Origin: Quercus robur
Taxonomy: Eukaryota > Streptophyta > Magnoliopsida > Fagales > Fagaceae
Assembly: GCF_932294415.1 (NCBI RefSeq)
Contig: NC_065539.1
Span: 33,420,001 to 33,484,000, forward strand
Length of the DNA: 64,000 nucleotides
Reading direction: 5' to 3'
The notes beneath the pieces are model-generated. The model was given only the letters and a program-made list of their open reading frames with translations, ran no database searches and was not told the DNA's origin. The stretch's first letter is position 1. Every line of letters begins with the position of its first letter. Below are positions 43,418 through 55,309 of the stretch, piece after piece. The position numbers and the translations under genes are program-made.

Positions 43418-44437
43418 GATACACTTTGTCTTCCTAAAAAAGAAGGTGGAATGGGGTTCACGAATCTGGCCAATTTCAATGATGATCTCTTGGCTAAGCA
43501 AGCATGGAGATTACTTCACAATAAGAATTCCCTATTCTACAAAGTCTTTAAAATGAAGTTCTTCCCAAATTGTAGTTTATGGGAGGCTCAAGACTCTAGC
43601 TTTGGTTCACACGCTTGGCATAGTTTCCTAAAGGGAAGAGATGTCCTTCTAAAGGGTGCCAGATGGAGGGTGGGGTGTGGAGAGGATATTAGTATTTGGA
43701 ATGACGCTTGCCTACCTTCACAGGAACACCCATGGGTCCTATCAGATATTGTTCCAGGTTTTGAGGATAGTAGAGTTGTTGATCTCATCAATCTAGGTAC
43801 AAGAACATGGGATGCAAATTTAGTGCACGGGTTGTTGTCACCTGAAGAAGCTGCACTAGTTCTTAGTATTCCATTGCGCCGCACCCTTGTGGAGGACAAA
43901 ATCATTTGGCCATTCACTCCCTCAGGTAACTATAAGGTAAACTCGGGTTCTAAGTTCCTAGCAAAACTAACTTCTTTGGGTGCTCCTGCATACACACAAC
44001 AGCAAAATGAGGTATGGAAGCTAATTTAGGGGCTTAACGTTCCTAATAAAGTGCGAAACTTCATGTGGCAAGCTTGCAAAGAAGCCATACCAGCTAAATG
44101 TAATATGTTGAGGAGGAAGATCCTAACCAAAGACAAATGCAAAGAATGTGGTGTGGAGTCCGAAACAACAGCCCATGCTCTATGGGAATGCCCCACATTG
44201 GATGAGATATGGCAAAACATTCCAAGCTTTAAAGGTCGGAGACAACTTGATGCTTTAAACATTAGAGAACTGTTCAACTTGACTAATGAGAAAAGGAAGG
44301 ACATGGATCTCATGGCTATGGTAATGTGGACGATATGGCATCGGCGGAACCAACAGCGCATAAACACAAGTGTTTTTCCCAAAGCTCAGGTCTTCCAACA
44401 AGCTTCGCAGGCTCTTGTTACTTTCCAACAGTCCTAA
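43418..44437 (+). pseudogene. LINE 2 ORF2: connection and zf-RVT
   Basis: Continues in the same frame after the TGA: GGMGFTNLANFNDDLLAKQA, SIWNDACLP, then a TAG at about 44027 on a likely Trp codon. The zinc-binding region at 44051-44437 has VRNFMWQACKEAIPAKCNML, CKECGVESETTAHALWECPT and MWTIWHRRNQQ. zf-RVT is thought to contact nucleic acid. Confidence 0.9.
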
Positions 44438-44499
44438 CGCTCTCTCTCAAATCACGCAGCAGCCACATGTTCTCAGCATAGTGTCTAGTGGTGTCCTCC

Positions 44500-45001
44500 T
44501 CCGGCAAACTGTCTTAAACTAAACTTTGACGGGGCCATTTTTCTGGAGCTGGGCAAGGCTGGTTTAGGTGTGGTAGTCCACGACTGCCATGGAAATGCCA
44601 TTGCCTCACTATCAGAACAAGCACCGTTACCGTTCTCACCAGTTATCGTGGAAGCCATGGCTGTTGCGAGAGCGATGACCTTCGCATAGGAACTTGGTAT
44701 CACCGAGTTTATGCTTGAAGGAGACTCGGAAGTAGTGATAAACATCCTCCGAAACACAGAAGCCTTCCTGTCAACATTTGGCCATCTTCTTGAGTCTACC
44801 AAATCCACTTTAGTTACCAGCAAATGTATTGCTTTCTCACATATTAGTAGAAGTGGTAATAGAATAGCCCACAATCTAGCTAAACATGCTAAACATGTTA
44901 GAGGTTTGTCGGTGTGGGTGGAGGATATTCCACCACACCTATATGATGTACTCTTTGCTGATCCTAACTTTTATTTCAATAAAATAGTAGTCTTCATTCT
45001 C
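44500..45001 (+). pseudogene. LINE 2 ORF2: RNase H
   Basis: Plant LINE RNase H: LNFDGA (first Asp), VEAMAVARAM (Glu), LEGDSEVVI (Asp) and SGNRIAHNLAKHA. One TAG at about 44688 sits on a likely Trp or Gln codon, and a stop at about 44479 precedes the domain. It reads into the poly(A) tail at 45002; typical LINE ORF2 stops nearby. Confidence 0.88.
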
Positions 45002-45024
45002 AAAAAAAAAAAAAAAAAAAAAAA

Positions 45025-45036
45025 GTTGTTGCTCTT
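45025..45036. repeat. Target-site duplication of LINE 2, right copy
   Basis: gttgttgctctt directly after the poly(A) tail. Confidence 0.88.
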
Positions 45037-45126
45037 AGCATGGTTTTTTAGTGAAGTTGTGGTATGCCTTTGTATTAGAACCTCTTTCCCTCTCCCTTGT
45101 GTGCGTGTTTGTTTCTAAAAAAAAAA
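45037..45126 (+). mobile_element. Short retroposon 3' fragment with A10 tail
   Basis: Ninety bases ending in ten A (45117-45126), followed after three bases by gttgttgctct (45130-45140), a third copy of the LINE 2 target sequence. This fits an older, short, 5'-truncated insertion at the same site. Its family cannot be recognised. Confidence 0.45.
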
Positions 45127-45140
45127 GTGGTTGTTGCTCT

Positions 45141-46204
45141 CATTTAAATCCACTGATAACATTATTTTAATGTCTATTATTTACAATTAGTCAATTAATT
45201 ATCTTAGTCCTTATGAAAAATTTTGTGAAAAAAAAAAAAATTATCCTAAACTTATTTTCGTGGAGTGATGGTATTTTCATGGAGCTCACAGTTTTGGTAT
45301 TAGCTCAATTTGGGCAAAAATGAAGGAAGGGAGATCATTAATTACATGGAGTCCACCACTTTATACTATAAAATGACTAATATGTTCTTAAAATTTTTAA
45401 GAAATTACAAATAATCTAATATATGAATTTTCACATCATTAAGGGCACAAAGGTAAAAGCATGCATTATTTCTTTATCTTCTCTTTACAAACAAACAAAC
45501 AAAAGAAAGAAAAGACTCACATTTTCTTCTTTTCCCTCTCCATAGCTACAACCAAACACAGTGTTAAAGTGTTGTGTGGGTAAGACTATTTGAAGTTGCA
45601 CGGCAGGAATATGCTCCGTTAATGTCTCATTCTGTGAACACATATCCCGAGGGTCTGGCTGGTCTAATAGCCACCATAAGTGGACCGGGATGAATTGCAA
45701 GTAGTACCGACAGCAGGACAAAATTGATGTCTTGTCCATACTCTATAGCTTCCCAACTTAAAATGTGATTGTTATACTTTTCTTACCCCAATAATGTTAA
45801 CTCAGGGGTTCGGCCTGGGTTTGAGTGTCTCTTCAATGTCTTGTACAGAACCCAATAATGTATCTAAGAATTGATGTGTTAGTACTTAGCAACCTACCGT
45901 ATCAGAATTCTTATCCTCCTTTTAGAAAATTGATCAGGTTAAACGTTAAAGCCAAGGAAACTGTGCTGTAATTTCCCAATTTTAATGTAAGTTAACAGTG
46001 AAAACAAGATAGGGTTTTAGCTCTCTAGTCTAGTCTCGGTTAATATAATTTTGGTATGTTTTGGTGACAATTTTTTAAAAAGTTCCGATCAAAAAAAAAA
46101 AAAAATTTTAAAGTTTTTTTTTTAACTTTTTAAAGTTGTACTTTAAAACTAACTTCTAGCAAATTAAAACAAATTTTCAGCTAAAAAACTACATTAAAAA
46201 CACA
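45141..46204. other. Non-coding intergenic DNA
   Basis: AT-rich. Neither gene nor repeat ends were recognised. Confidence 0.5.
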
Positions 46205-46208
46205 ACTA

Positions 46209-46434
46209 GGTAGAGTTTGGATCCACGCGCGTTTTCAGATTTTTTTTTTGTTTTTTTGTTTTTAAAGACTAGCACCTGGTGTACTGCTTATGGGACATGA
46301 ACAGTGCACCAAGGCATATGAACAGTAAAAAAAGAGTGAACAGTAATTTTTTACCCATTTAAAAATTATTTTGCTATAGTGTTTTTAATTTTTAATTTTC
46401 AACAAAATAAATTATATCCAAATAGACCCCTAAT
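46209..46434 (+). mobile_element. MITE, TTTGGAT family, copy 3
   Basis: From GAGTTTGGATCCACGCG to ATCCAAATAGACCCC, with GAACAGTGCACCAAGG, ACAGTAATTTTT and TTATTTTGCTATAGTG blocks in the family order. It is shorter than copy 2 and non-coding. Confidence 0.72.
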
Positions 46435-48060
46435 TAGGCAATAGGGATGTGGTCTCTCTTTCCACAACCTTTACATATTCAAAATTTGAAAAGGTAAGAG
46501 ACAAAATTTAAAAAGAATCTCAAATTTTAGGGGTATGTTTTGAACTTTGGGTCCAATTTTTTTTTTTGGGTGCAATGAATGGATGCCTTAGAATTTGTTT
46601 GGGAATAGTTTATTTAGTTAAAATTGAAAACGTTTTGTTGAAAGTACGTTAGAAAAAAGCTAAAAGTATGGTAGGACCCATAAATAATATCAAAAAGTGC
46701 AATAAGACCCATAAATAATAGCAAAAATAAACTAAAAACTCTAATAAACTTCAACTTTCATCACTTCCCAAACATACTCTTAAAAGAATTTGTTAATGGA
46801 CCACTAATAAAAATGTTTCTAAAAGTATTTTCTAAATCAATACGTTTAAGAATATAACTAGGGTTAAGTTAACAAGTACCCTTAAGAAATTTGTTAATAG
46901 ATAATTCTAGAAAAAATTTAATACTACTGTCTTAGGAAATAGAAAAAAATTTGTTGAAAAAATCAGTTGTTTTTTTCTCATAAAAAGTTTCTAAAATTAT
47001 TTTCTAAATTAATGCTCGTAGGTTTCGTTTGGTTGAGGAGATGGAAAAATTGGGGTATAGAAAATATTTTAGTTTCCACTCGTGTTATTTGTTTGGAGGG
47101 GTGAAAAAATTGTGTGATGAAAAACTCTTTTTTTTTTGTTGAAAAGAAAAATGAAAAAATAGAAAATATAAATAGTATAAATTAACTCTCTAGATCATTT
47201 TTTTTAATTAAAAAAAAAAATCCTATTAGGGGAAAAAAAAAACCAAAGTTAAGGTAAAAAGAATAAAGCCAAATGTGTAACTTAAAATGAAAAAAAAAAG
47301 AAAAAGAAAAAGAAAAAGAAATATCAATGTTACATATATGTGAGGGAGGATTGGGGGAAGATGGGCAATTTCTATCGGCCCCTCTCTTCTCCCTCATTTT
47401 TTCTTCATCATAGGGAAATTGAATTTTGGTAAGCCCTGGAAAAAATTGTCGACCCAGCCATTTTCTTCCCTCTTTCTCCTATCAATCAAACACACTCATT
47501 ATCCCATTTTTTCTCTCTTATTTTCTACTCATCCACATTTTTCACTTTAACCAAACAAACTGTAGGGAGATTTGTTAACTTTTTTCATATAAATATTATC
47601 GTTCCATCTTCAAGTGTGGACCGGGGAAGGATGCTCCAAGTACAATATTCTATAATGTAATAAAATGAAAATCAACCATGTAGTGGCCCTGGGACGCTGG
47701 CAATAAATATATTGCCTAATAATTGGATGTGATATGATTTCCATCCCACGCTCCTTGACAAAATCGCATGTGACTTGACATATCTGAATTATTATTTGCT
47801 TACAGGTATTTTGTGTACAATTTTTATGTTTTTTTTTTTTTTTTTTTTGGTAAACAACAATTTTTATGTTAAATCACAGAAAAAAAAAAAGACTAGTCCT
47901 GTTCACGAGCGTCTTTGACACTTGACACACTTCCATTTAATAACTTACGTACGAGGGAGCGATGTGGACAAAATCTAAATGAGTAGGTCTAAAATGGAGG
48001 AGCGTATGTGAAAAATTTATGTCATTCACACTCTTCTGTGTCTTTTGTAAGAATAAAAGA
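46435..48060. other. Non-coding DNA upstream of the coiled-coil gene
   Basis: AT-rich. The part at about 47024-47565 has TTTGGTTGAGGAGATGG near its left edge and ACTTTAACCAAACAAACTG near its right edge and may be a further MITE. T-tracts lie near 47829-47848. No coding region was seen. Confidence 0.45.
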
Positions 48061-48091
48061 GCAAGTTCTCTCACTTAGTTAAAGCTACAAG

Positions 48092-50293
48092 ATGGGTGTA
48101 TTTGCTAGCAAGAACATGAACAATTTAAGTGACAAAGATGTCAAAGGGTTGAGGGAGAAGACAAGGTTTCTTGAGAAGGAAATGAATGAGATGGTTCATG
48201 AGAGAGAAAAAGAGAGCAAGGCTTATGAGGAAGACATGATGGTTTTTGCATTTAAGGAAGCCGAGTGGAAGCAAGAGAAGATGAAGCTAAGAGAGGAGGT
48301 AAAGAGGTTGAGGAAGATAGTGGATGAGAAAGAAGACAAGATTAGAGGGATTGGGGAGAAGAGTGAGAAAGAGAAAGAGTGGGAATTGTTGGGAACGAGC
48401 TTCTTGGTGGAGCAAATGAGGGAGGAGAGAGCTCGGAGAGATGAGGCTGTGGAGAAGTGGAAGCAACTATATCTTGCTATTAAGATGGAGCTTGATGATC
48501 TCATTCAAAGAACAAATCATGGTACGTACTATCTCTCTCTCTCTCACATAATCACATACTAAGCATGTACTATGATCTCATCGATGTTTGAATTTCGTTC
48601 TTTCTTTCAGCATATTCACTCTATGACCTCAGTTCTACAGTTCTACTCTTGATACAATATATGAAATGTACATTTGATGAAAATGAAATTATTATGGTTA
48701 TCATGTGAAAAATGCCCAGTTTCTTTTATGTAGCAATATGCAACGTAGGATATATAGGAATGCAATGGCCTTGGTTCTAATCCGTTAGTCTAGATGTGCA
48801 ATCTTTATCTTGCCCATATCCTAAGTCTAATTGTGAGATCATTAATTATAGTATTATAGTTGTCATAAAATCTGTAGTGCCTATGATTGAGTGCATATCA
48901 TAGAAATGGGATTTTTTTTCTTTTTTGGAGGGGGGGGCTAATGACAACGATAGCGTCAGAGCTTTTTAAGTATTTGATTATTCTTCTAGCTGTATATAGT
49001 CTTCCGTTCCCAACATGCCAAGTAAATTACAAAGCAAGTAATTACAAAGGAAGGAATCTCTTGGGAGACAATGCTGGCTACAGTTTAGAGTTTTTTTTTT
49101 TTTTTTTGGATGAAACAGTTTGGAGTTTTTAGACACTCACAACTCTAGGCTTTTAAGATTCGCTTGGATTTAGAAAGGAAACATTTCTTTTCACCGACAG
49201 TAATATATAGTCTATATATTCAATAATATACGCATCTTAGGGTCCCCACTATATATCCCACTTTTTTTGACTTGTATTTTTAAAGTCTTCATACACCTTT
49301 GTACCTATTGTCGCATCACATCATTCTGAGCAAAACTTGCCACCGTCTCCACACACATTTACACCTTCTCCATACTTTTTTTTTATAAGCTCCGTACTTA
49401 TTATCACGTGGGTTGAAGTGATGCATCGATCCACTTTTGTTATTTTATTACAATTTTTATTTTTTTATTTATTATTTAGTTACTTTTTTTAAACAATAAT
49501 TTAATTAGTTCTTACTTTTCCCATTTGAACCGGTCATTTTTTATATAATAAAATAGAACCAATCCTTTTTATTTTAAGTAAATTATTTAAATTGTATATT
49601 TTGGATAACAATGCATGTTGCACTTCCATTTGTAGGAAGAAAATTTTCAAAAATAATTAAATTGAATAAAAATCCTATCTAAGAAAAGTAAACTTAAATA
49701 CAAAAACTTAATTACTAAGTTTGTATCTCATAAAGCAAAAAATATATTTTTTAAATAGAGAAATATAAAAAATCAAACACATTATTTAATTATTATTTAA
49801 ATCTAAGACAATGTCCCACTTAAAGTTTCGCCTTAGGTTACAAAATTTGTTAAAACAGCCCTAAAAAGAAGCCTTATGAGACCATTTAATAAGTTACAAT
49901 TTTTTCTATTTCACACAGCAAATAAGTATCAGAAATGTATTAATGCGTGTTACCGAAATACATAAGTGAAATGGAGGCTTAGTAAATCAGCACCTCCTAA
50001 GTTATATTTTTTTATATTTATTGTTGTTGTTGTTTGGGTACGTAAGTGGTAACATGCCACATTGTTCAGCTTCAGGGGATGTACAGTATTGGAGAGCAGA
50101 GGAAGAGGACATGATAGAAGAGTTACAGAGGGAATTGCTTGCCAAGGAAGAGACTATCAAAGCCTTAAAAGAGCAACTAGCTTCTATAGAGCACGAAGAA
50201 TACAAGAAGGAACGAGAGATTGACATATTGAGGCAAAGCTTACGAATTATGAGCAGTAAGAAGCCATCGCGTATCACCAAGAATGTTGCCTGA
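48092..50293 (+). CDS. Two-exon coiled-coil protein of unknown function
   Basis: Exon 1 is 48092-48521 and exon 2 is 50076-50293. The donor is CATG/GTACGT and the acceptor TTCAG/GGG, both in phase 1, giving 648 bases and 215 residues with no stop. The start MGVFASKNMNNLSDKDVKG is the first ATG of the frame. The protein is highly charged and almost all helical in pattern: Glu/Lys/Arg-rich heptads over about residues 15-100, a short hydrophobic patch (LLGTSFLVEQM) around 105-115, KWKQLYLAIKMELDDLIQ near 130, then a second coiled coil (EEEDMIEELQRELLAKEETI) and a basic tail. No signal peptide or membrane segment is apparent. I do not recognise the family and assign no function. It lies among transposons but is itself undamaged. 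Confidence 0.75.
48522..50075 (+). other. Intron of the coiled-coil gene
   Basis: 1554 bases starting GTACGTAC and ending TTCAGCTTCAG. AT-rich, with T-tracts at 49090-49108 and no coding signal. Reading through the donor would end at a stop at 48562 and give a 156-residue product. Confidence 0.7.
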
Positions 50294-51190
50294 ATGTTCC
50301 CTAGCGTTAATTAGTTCCTTCTTGTAACTATAAAATCATAACGCTATTGATGCACAGTAAATTAGTATGTTTTACAATGGATTCATTCAATTGAAGAAGA
50401 AGAAAAATGCTAAATTGGCCTACTTGCAACAATTTTTTATTTTTATTTTTTATTATAACTTGTGGGTAGATAGGAAGTCTTAACTTTTAATTTTTGGGTT
50501 GAAAAAAGAGGCTAGTATAAAAAATAACAATGATAGTCACACATTCCTTATTATACACTTTTCGTATACACACCATCACATGGACTTAAATCATATTTTG
50601 AAAATATAATTTAAAAGATGAATTTGCAATAGTAAGTGTATTATAAAATTCTCTAGAAAATTGGGCTGACTAACTTCTCTATTCCACTCCTATTTAAATA
50701 TCTTAATTACAAAGATTAGGCCGTTTTGTAGTTATACTCTGGTTATATAAGGTATTATAAATCCGATTTAAAATATTAATATTACTATTTTTTATGTGTT
50801 CTAATAAGTATTACTGTTTACTAAAAAAAAATAAAAATAAGTAGCTTATATTCAACCAAAAAAAAAAAAAAAAGCATATGGCCAAAAGAATTGAAATCAG
50901 TGGCTAGTTTAAGTTTTATTTGGAGAGGCAATATTCAAATTTAAAATGAATTGGGCATATATATGGTGGTTAGTATTATGAAGAGATGAAGCATTCTCTA
51001 GGCGATAATACAAACGAGTTGTTGGACAACGAACATGGGAGTGACTATGATGATAATTAGACCATTGTTGTTGTGTCAAACTCAGAGTCAGGAGAACACC
51101 GGTAGATCCGGAAACTTCGCAATGGTAATCAATATGAGTCCGACTGTCCAACTAGTCTTCCATTTGCCCATTAAATGAATTTTGTTTGTT
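50294..51190. other. 3' flank of the coiled-coil gene
   Basis: AT-rich non-coding DNA. There is no clear AATAAA close to the stop; TATAAAATC at about 50328 is the nearest A-rich candidate. Confidence 0.5.
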
Positions 51191-51199
51191 TGTTTGATT

Positions 51200-52411
51200 G
51201 ATTGTTCACGGAGAAGATTACCCGCTTGGCCACAAAGTCCAAAAGATAAAAATAAAGAACAAGAAGTGGACCCATCCTGAATCCCTATCCTATTTTATCA
51301 CTTCCCAACCCAAGTTTCAAGCCTCTGAATCCCATATTTAAGGAAGAGATGTACAGACACTACACCCTTAATGAAGTGGGCCCATCCTGGCCACCCACCT
51401 GGCCCAGACATCATCAGATCAAGTCATAAATTTGTCCTAAAAATACCTTGAGAGTCCAAAAGGGGTAAAATTACAAAATGGAAAAGCAAGACCAAGGCTA
51501 AGCCTATAGGTGCGACCAAGGACCAAACAAAAGCTTTTAAGGACTCTTTCAGCAAAAATCTACCAAACTGCAAGACTCTAATCTAATGTCCTGCATAGGA
51601 TTGGCAGATACAAATAAAGGTGTAAAGGCCTCACCACTACAATGAAATCCCATTGTCTGGCCTCCATAAGAACTAGAAAATACAAGGAGAAAGTCTATAA
51701 ACTTGTATCATTTTTCTTAGTAATTTAAAGACTTGAGAGTAGAGTTTCTCTCTACTCCCCCCCATCATGGATTTTTACCATTTGCACTCAACCAAATGGA
51801 TTTTCCACATAAACAGTGCTTTTTGTGTGTCTTGCGTCTTGTCCATTGCACATCATACCATTAATCATCCTTAGTCAGCCATTAACCCATGTTAATGGCG
51901 CCCAAATGTATGGGCAGTCTTGATAAACCAATAGCCAACGCCCTAAAACCCAAACCAATAGCCAATGCCCTATAATCAAACTACCATGTACAAGGATAAC
52001 TCTGGAATTAGGGAAAATAATCACTAAACCAAAGGAAAAGAGATTGGGTGAGATCAAAATCAAATCCCAATCTCAAAGTAATTTGACCTCCAATCACCTT
52101 ATAAATAACGACGTCACCAACCCTAAAGTATACAAAAAATTCTAAACTATTAAGAGATTCGTTTCCCTCATATTTGCTACTAATTTAAGCATCAAAGAAT
52201 CTCCCTCGCCGGCACTCCAACAAGTCTCTATGTTCTTTTGCAAGTGTTTTTCACAAATCAAGTTGAGCCCTTGATCAAACCATTTCATCATTTGTTGTTT
52301 TCGTTGTGTTTTTTTTAATTAAAACACACAAAGGCATCCTCCCAAAGCATTCCAACAAATATTTTCTTTGTGCTTTACATCAAGCAATGTAGAATTGTTT
52401 TATTGGCGCCG
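51200..52411 (+). repeat. LTR-like relic with TTGGCGCCG primer-site motif
   Basis: A long non-coding stretch rich in CCCATCC, GGCCCA and CACTTCCC words, with AGAGTTTCTCTCTACTCC near 51740 and GGATTTTCCACATAAA near 51800. It ends at TATTGGCGCCGTG (52401-52413). TTGGCGCCG is a common start of the primer region in plant Gypsy elements. No gag-pol follows and the left boundary is unknown, so this may be a non-autonomous or truncated element. Confidence 0.4.
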
Positions 52412-52825
52412 TGCTTCTATTGAAGATCGGTTTGGTCCAGAAAAGCCAATAGACTTCTAGCCTTCTCCATGTATTGAATTTCTAAAGTTTGCATTGGGAA
52501 CTTGGATTTGGATTTTAAATTAATAGATTTGAAATCAAGGGAATCCATTGAATTTTTGAGTTATTTCAAATTCAAGCATTTTAAAGGTTTAAAATCCTTG
52601 GTAAATTTGTCAAATCTAAATCCTTGACCTTTTTAAATTTCTCAAACAAGTTATTTGAATTTTAATCATCCAAATCCAAATGCTCAAATCATGTCATCCA
52701 AAGACACCAAAAGTGTATTATTCAACGACAATAATATTCTCTAGACAGAAGCAACGACAAAAAACCAAATTTTATGTAATCATTAGAAAAGAATTTTTGT
52801 TTTTCTGATCCATTGTTTTTTGATC

Positions 52826-53010
52826 AAAGAAACTTGAAATTATGTTGTCTTTTGTTCTTTTTTGAATTTCTTCTACCTATCCATGTTAGCATGTGTCATG
52901 AAGTATTTCATAGTTTTTTTATTAAAGAAACTTGAATGTTATGTCGTTTGTTCTTTTTTTGAATTTCTTCTATCTATCCATGTTACCATGTGTCATGAAG
53001 TAGTTCATAA
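52826..53010. repeat. 98-bp tandem duplication
   Basis: The unit beginning AAAGAAACTTGAA at 52826 is repeated from 52924, with shared blocks GAATTTCTTCTA, CTATCCATGTTA and CATGTGTCATGAAGTA. The open frame across it has no family resemblance. Confidence 0.85.
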
Positions 53011-53586
53011 GATCAGACATCTGAGTGCTTTCTTTAATCGTCATCAGAACCCATTATTAATATCATTGTATTATCTATCATTTACAACATGTCATATCAG
53101 CAGTAGTGAAATATTTTGTGAAAATTATTGTGAACTTTTAGTTGTTATTGTTCCTTACCTTAAAATTCTTGCTCAAGGCTAGATAAACTCCGTGGAGATC
53201 AATCCAATCCAATCCAATCCCATGCACATGGGCCAACTCACAAGCATGCACACATGGTCATTGGCATTCATAGATTTCCTGCAGTTATACAGTCTTATCG
53301 AATCCATGTGATCCGTCAGCAGAATGCTAGAAACTTGTCACAGCCACAGGAGCCAGATTTCAGCAGCAAGTATGGCTAGACTTTCATAGCAGCATAAATA
53401 TTCACATTAAAAAAATAAATAAATAAATAAAACCTCTCGAGCATTTTCCTAAATCAACCACTTCAGCAACGTTTCTGTCACATCAGGGCCACCTTTTTTC
53501 AATCTTCATTTGATGCCAAACAAGCAAATACAATTTTATTGTTTGAAAAATTGGTCAAGGCACAGACCCATAAATTTTCGTGTTAG

Positions 53587-53848
53587 GCAGCATTTGGATT
53601 GCGTGTCCAGCGTCTGCGTTTCCCTCTTTTCTTTTTTCTTTTTTTAGCCGTAATATTTGACTTTTCAGCAACACCAATAGGTCCCGTGTATTATTTACAG
53701 GAATCACAAACTTCACTTTTTAGTAACTTTTTCATTAAAAATAGGTCTCATAGCACTATTTACACATTTAAAATTTATTTTGCTATAGTGTTTTCGGTTT
53801 TCAATTTTCAGCAAAATAAGCTATATCCAAACAAACCCTAGACTGACT
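53587..53848 (+). mobile_element. MITE, TTTGGAT family, copy 4
   Basis: From GGCAGCATTTGGATTGCG to TATATCCAAACAAACCCT, with the same internal blocks as copy 2 (AGGTCTCATAGCACTATTTAC, TTTTGCTATAGTGTTTTCGG), but lacking the palindrome. Confidence 0.72.
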
Positions 53849-55309
53849 TCCTAATGCTACAGACAACGTACTCATAACAAAACAAAAAATTCAAACTTTT
53901 GCATCAAGGAGAGCATTCTGACAGGGAAATGAAATTTTCGTATGAATTTCAGAGTTGTCCCAAAGATCAACATTTTCAAACAAGCATAAAGTACGTGAGT
54001 ATGTTGAAGCATAGTAACACAAGCAATAAGCCAATAATTACTCATAAGGCAAGAGGGTAGACCAGTATCTATTCTATCACGTGTAATTCAAATTATGCTA
54101 AACCTGTGAAATTAAAAAATTTCTCACAAGATGGAAATTGGGACCCCAGCCATCCAAGATAGACCCTCTAAAATTTTGCTAAAACAGATTGTCCAGAAGC
54201 CTAGGTTCAATGATGAACTTGACAGAAAACAGTGCTCTTTCAAACTATAAAGAAGCTTTTATAACTTTCTGAAGGAAACTTGTTTATAAATATAGCACTC
54301 AAAGGTTACACTACAATACACTTGTACTAGGATACAACACATCACTTGATTGTGATTAACACAAATTAACTAAATCAATTAGGCCTTCAACCTGTCAATT
54401 GGTTTGCTCTTCATTTTTTTTTTTTTTTTTTTTTTATAAATACCTTCATCCTGTCACTTTGTCAGCTAAATAGATCCCTCTGCCATTCTGCTCCATCTTG
54501 AACCATATCTTCCAGTAAAAGCACAGCAATTTTCTGACTGCTTCCACACATGTTCTTTTAAATTGTCCTTTCCTTACCTTCAACCTAAATCATAGGATTG
54601 TGATCAGTATCTCATTAAGTTTTGTTCATTTCAGTAGCGTTTTGTATTTTTTAGTTATTTTTTATTCACTGTACTTTATCTAAACTAATATTTCAATGAG
54701 CTATAAGAAATTGCAAGTCTTGTTGAGTGATTTTTTTATATTTTTTTATTTATAAGTCTTGTAGAATTATTTCATTTATGTCAAACTTAGCATCATAACA
54801 AGAAAAGGTCTTCTTAGATATGCACCTACTGCTGGATGGAGACTCAGTAGGTGACTGCAGGCTTCTTGTCACTGTCTGCCCTCACAAGTCATCTGCAGTG
54901 ACCCCATGTTTCTTTTGAATAAAGGAAAATTTCTAATTTATATATATATATAAAGAGCATAGTGAAAGGGCTCACTCAACCAAGTACCACAGTGGGGTAT
55001 GCAAGATAACACAATAGCATTTAAATTCTAAAAGGGGAATAGAATTTTAAAGCAGAGTGCTGAAGACAGAAACTGTGCAATTTCCCTTTTTTGATTTGTG
55101 ATAGGAGTGAAAAAATTTACTGCAATCCAGATAGCCCAATTAACATTATAAATGATCATCATCATTACAGAATTAAGGCAATCATAATTCCAATATTTCT
55201 CATGAAATTAATTTTCAGCCATGTTAATATATTAAGAAATAACACTTGAGAACCTTGTCAACTAAACATTTCCAGTGAAGTTGCTAAAAATTGTAATGAT
55301 ATTAATTAT
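53849..55309. other. Non-coding intergenic DNA
   Basis: T-tract at 54413-54436 and a TA microsatellite at 54940-54951. No gene was recognised. Confidence 0.5.

Larger units (their letters stand above)
39233..45024 (+). mobile_element. Full-length, inactive L1-type LINE retrotransposon (LINE 2)
   Basis: 5792 bases on the plus strand with a 5' UTR of about 190 bases, ORF1, ORF2 (endonuclease, reverse transcriptase, zf-RVT, RNase H) and a 23-base poly(A) tail (45002-45024), flanked by a perfect 12-bp TSD. It is a different family from LINE 1: the protein sequences diverge strongly outside the catalytic blocks. ORF2 is less broken than in LINE 1; one stretch of 389 codons is open. The polymerase motif nevertheless has Asp replaced by Asn, and the ORF1 zinc knuckle has lost two Cys. 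Confidence 0.93.
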
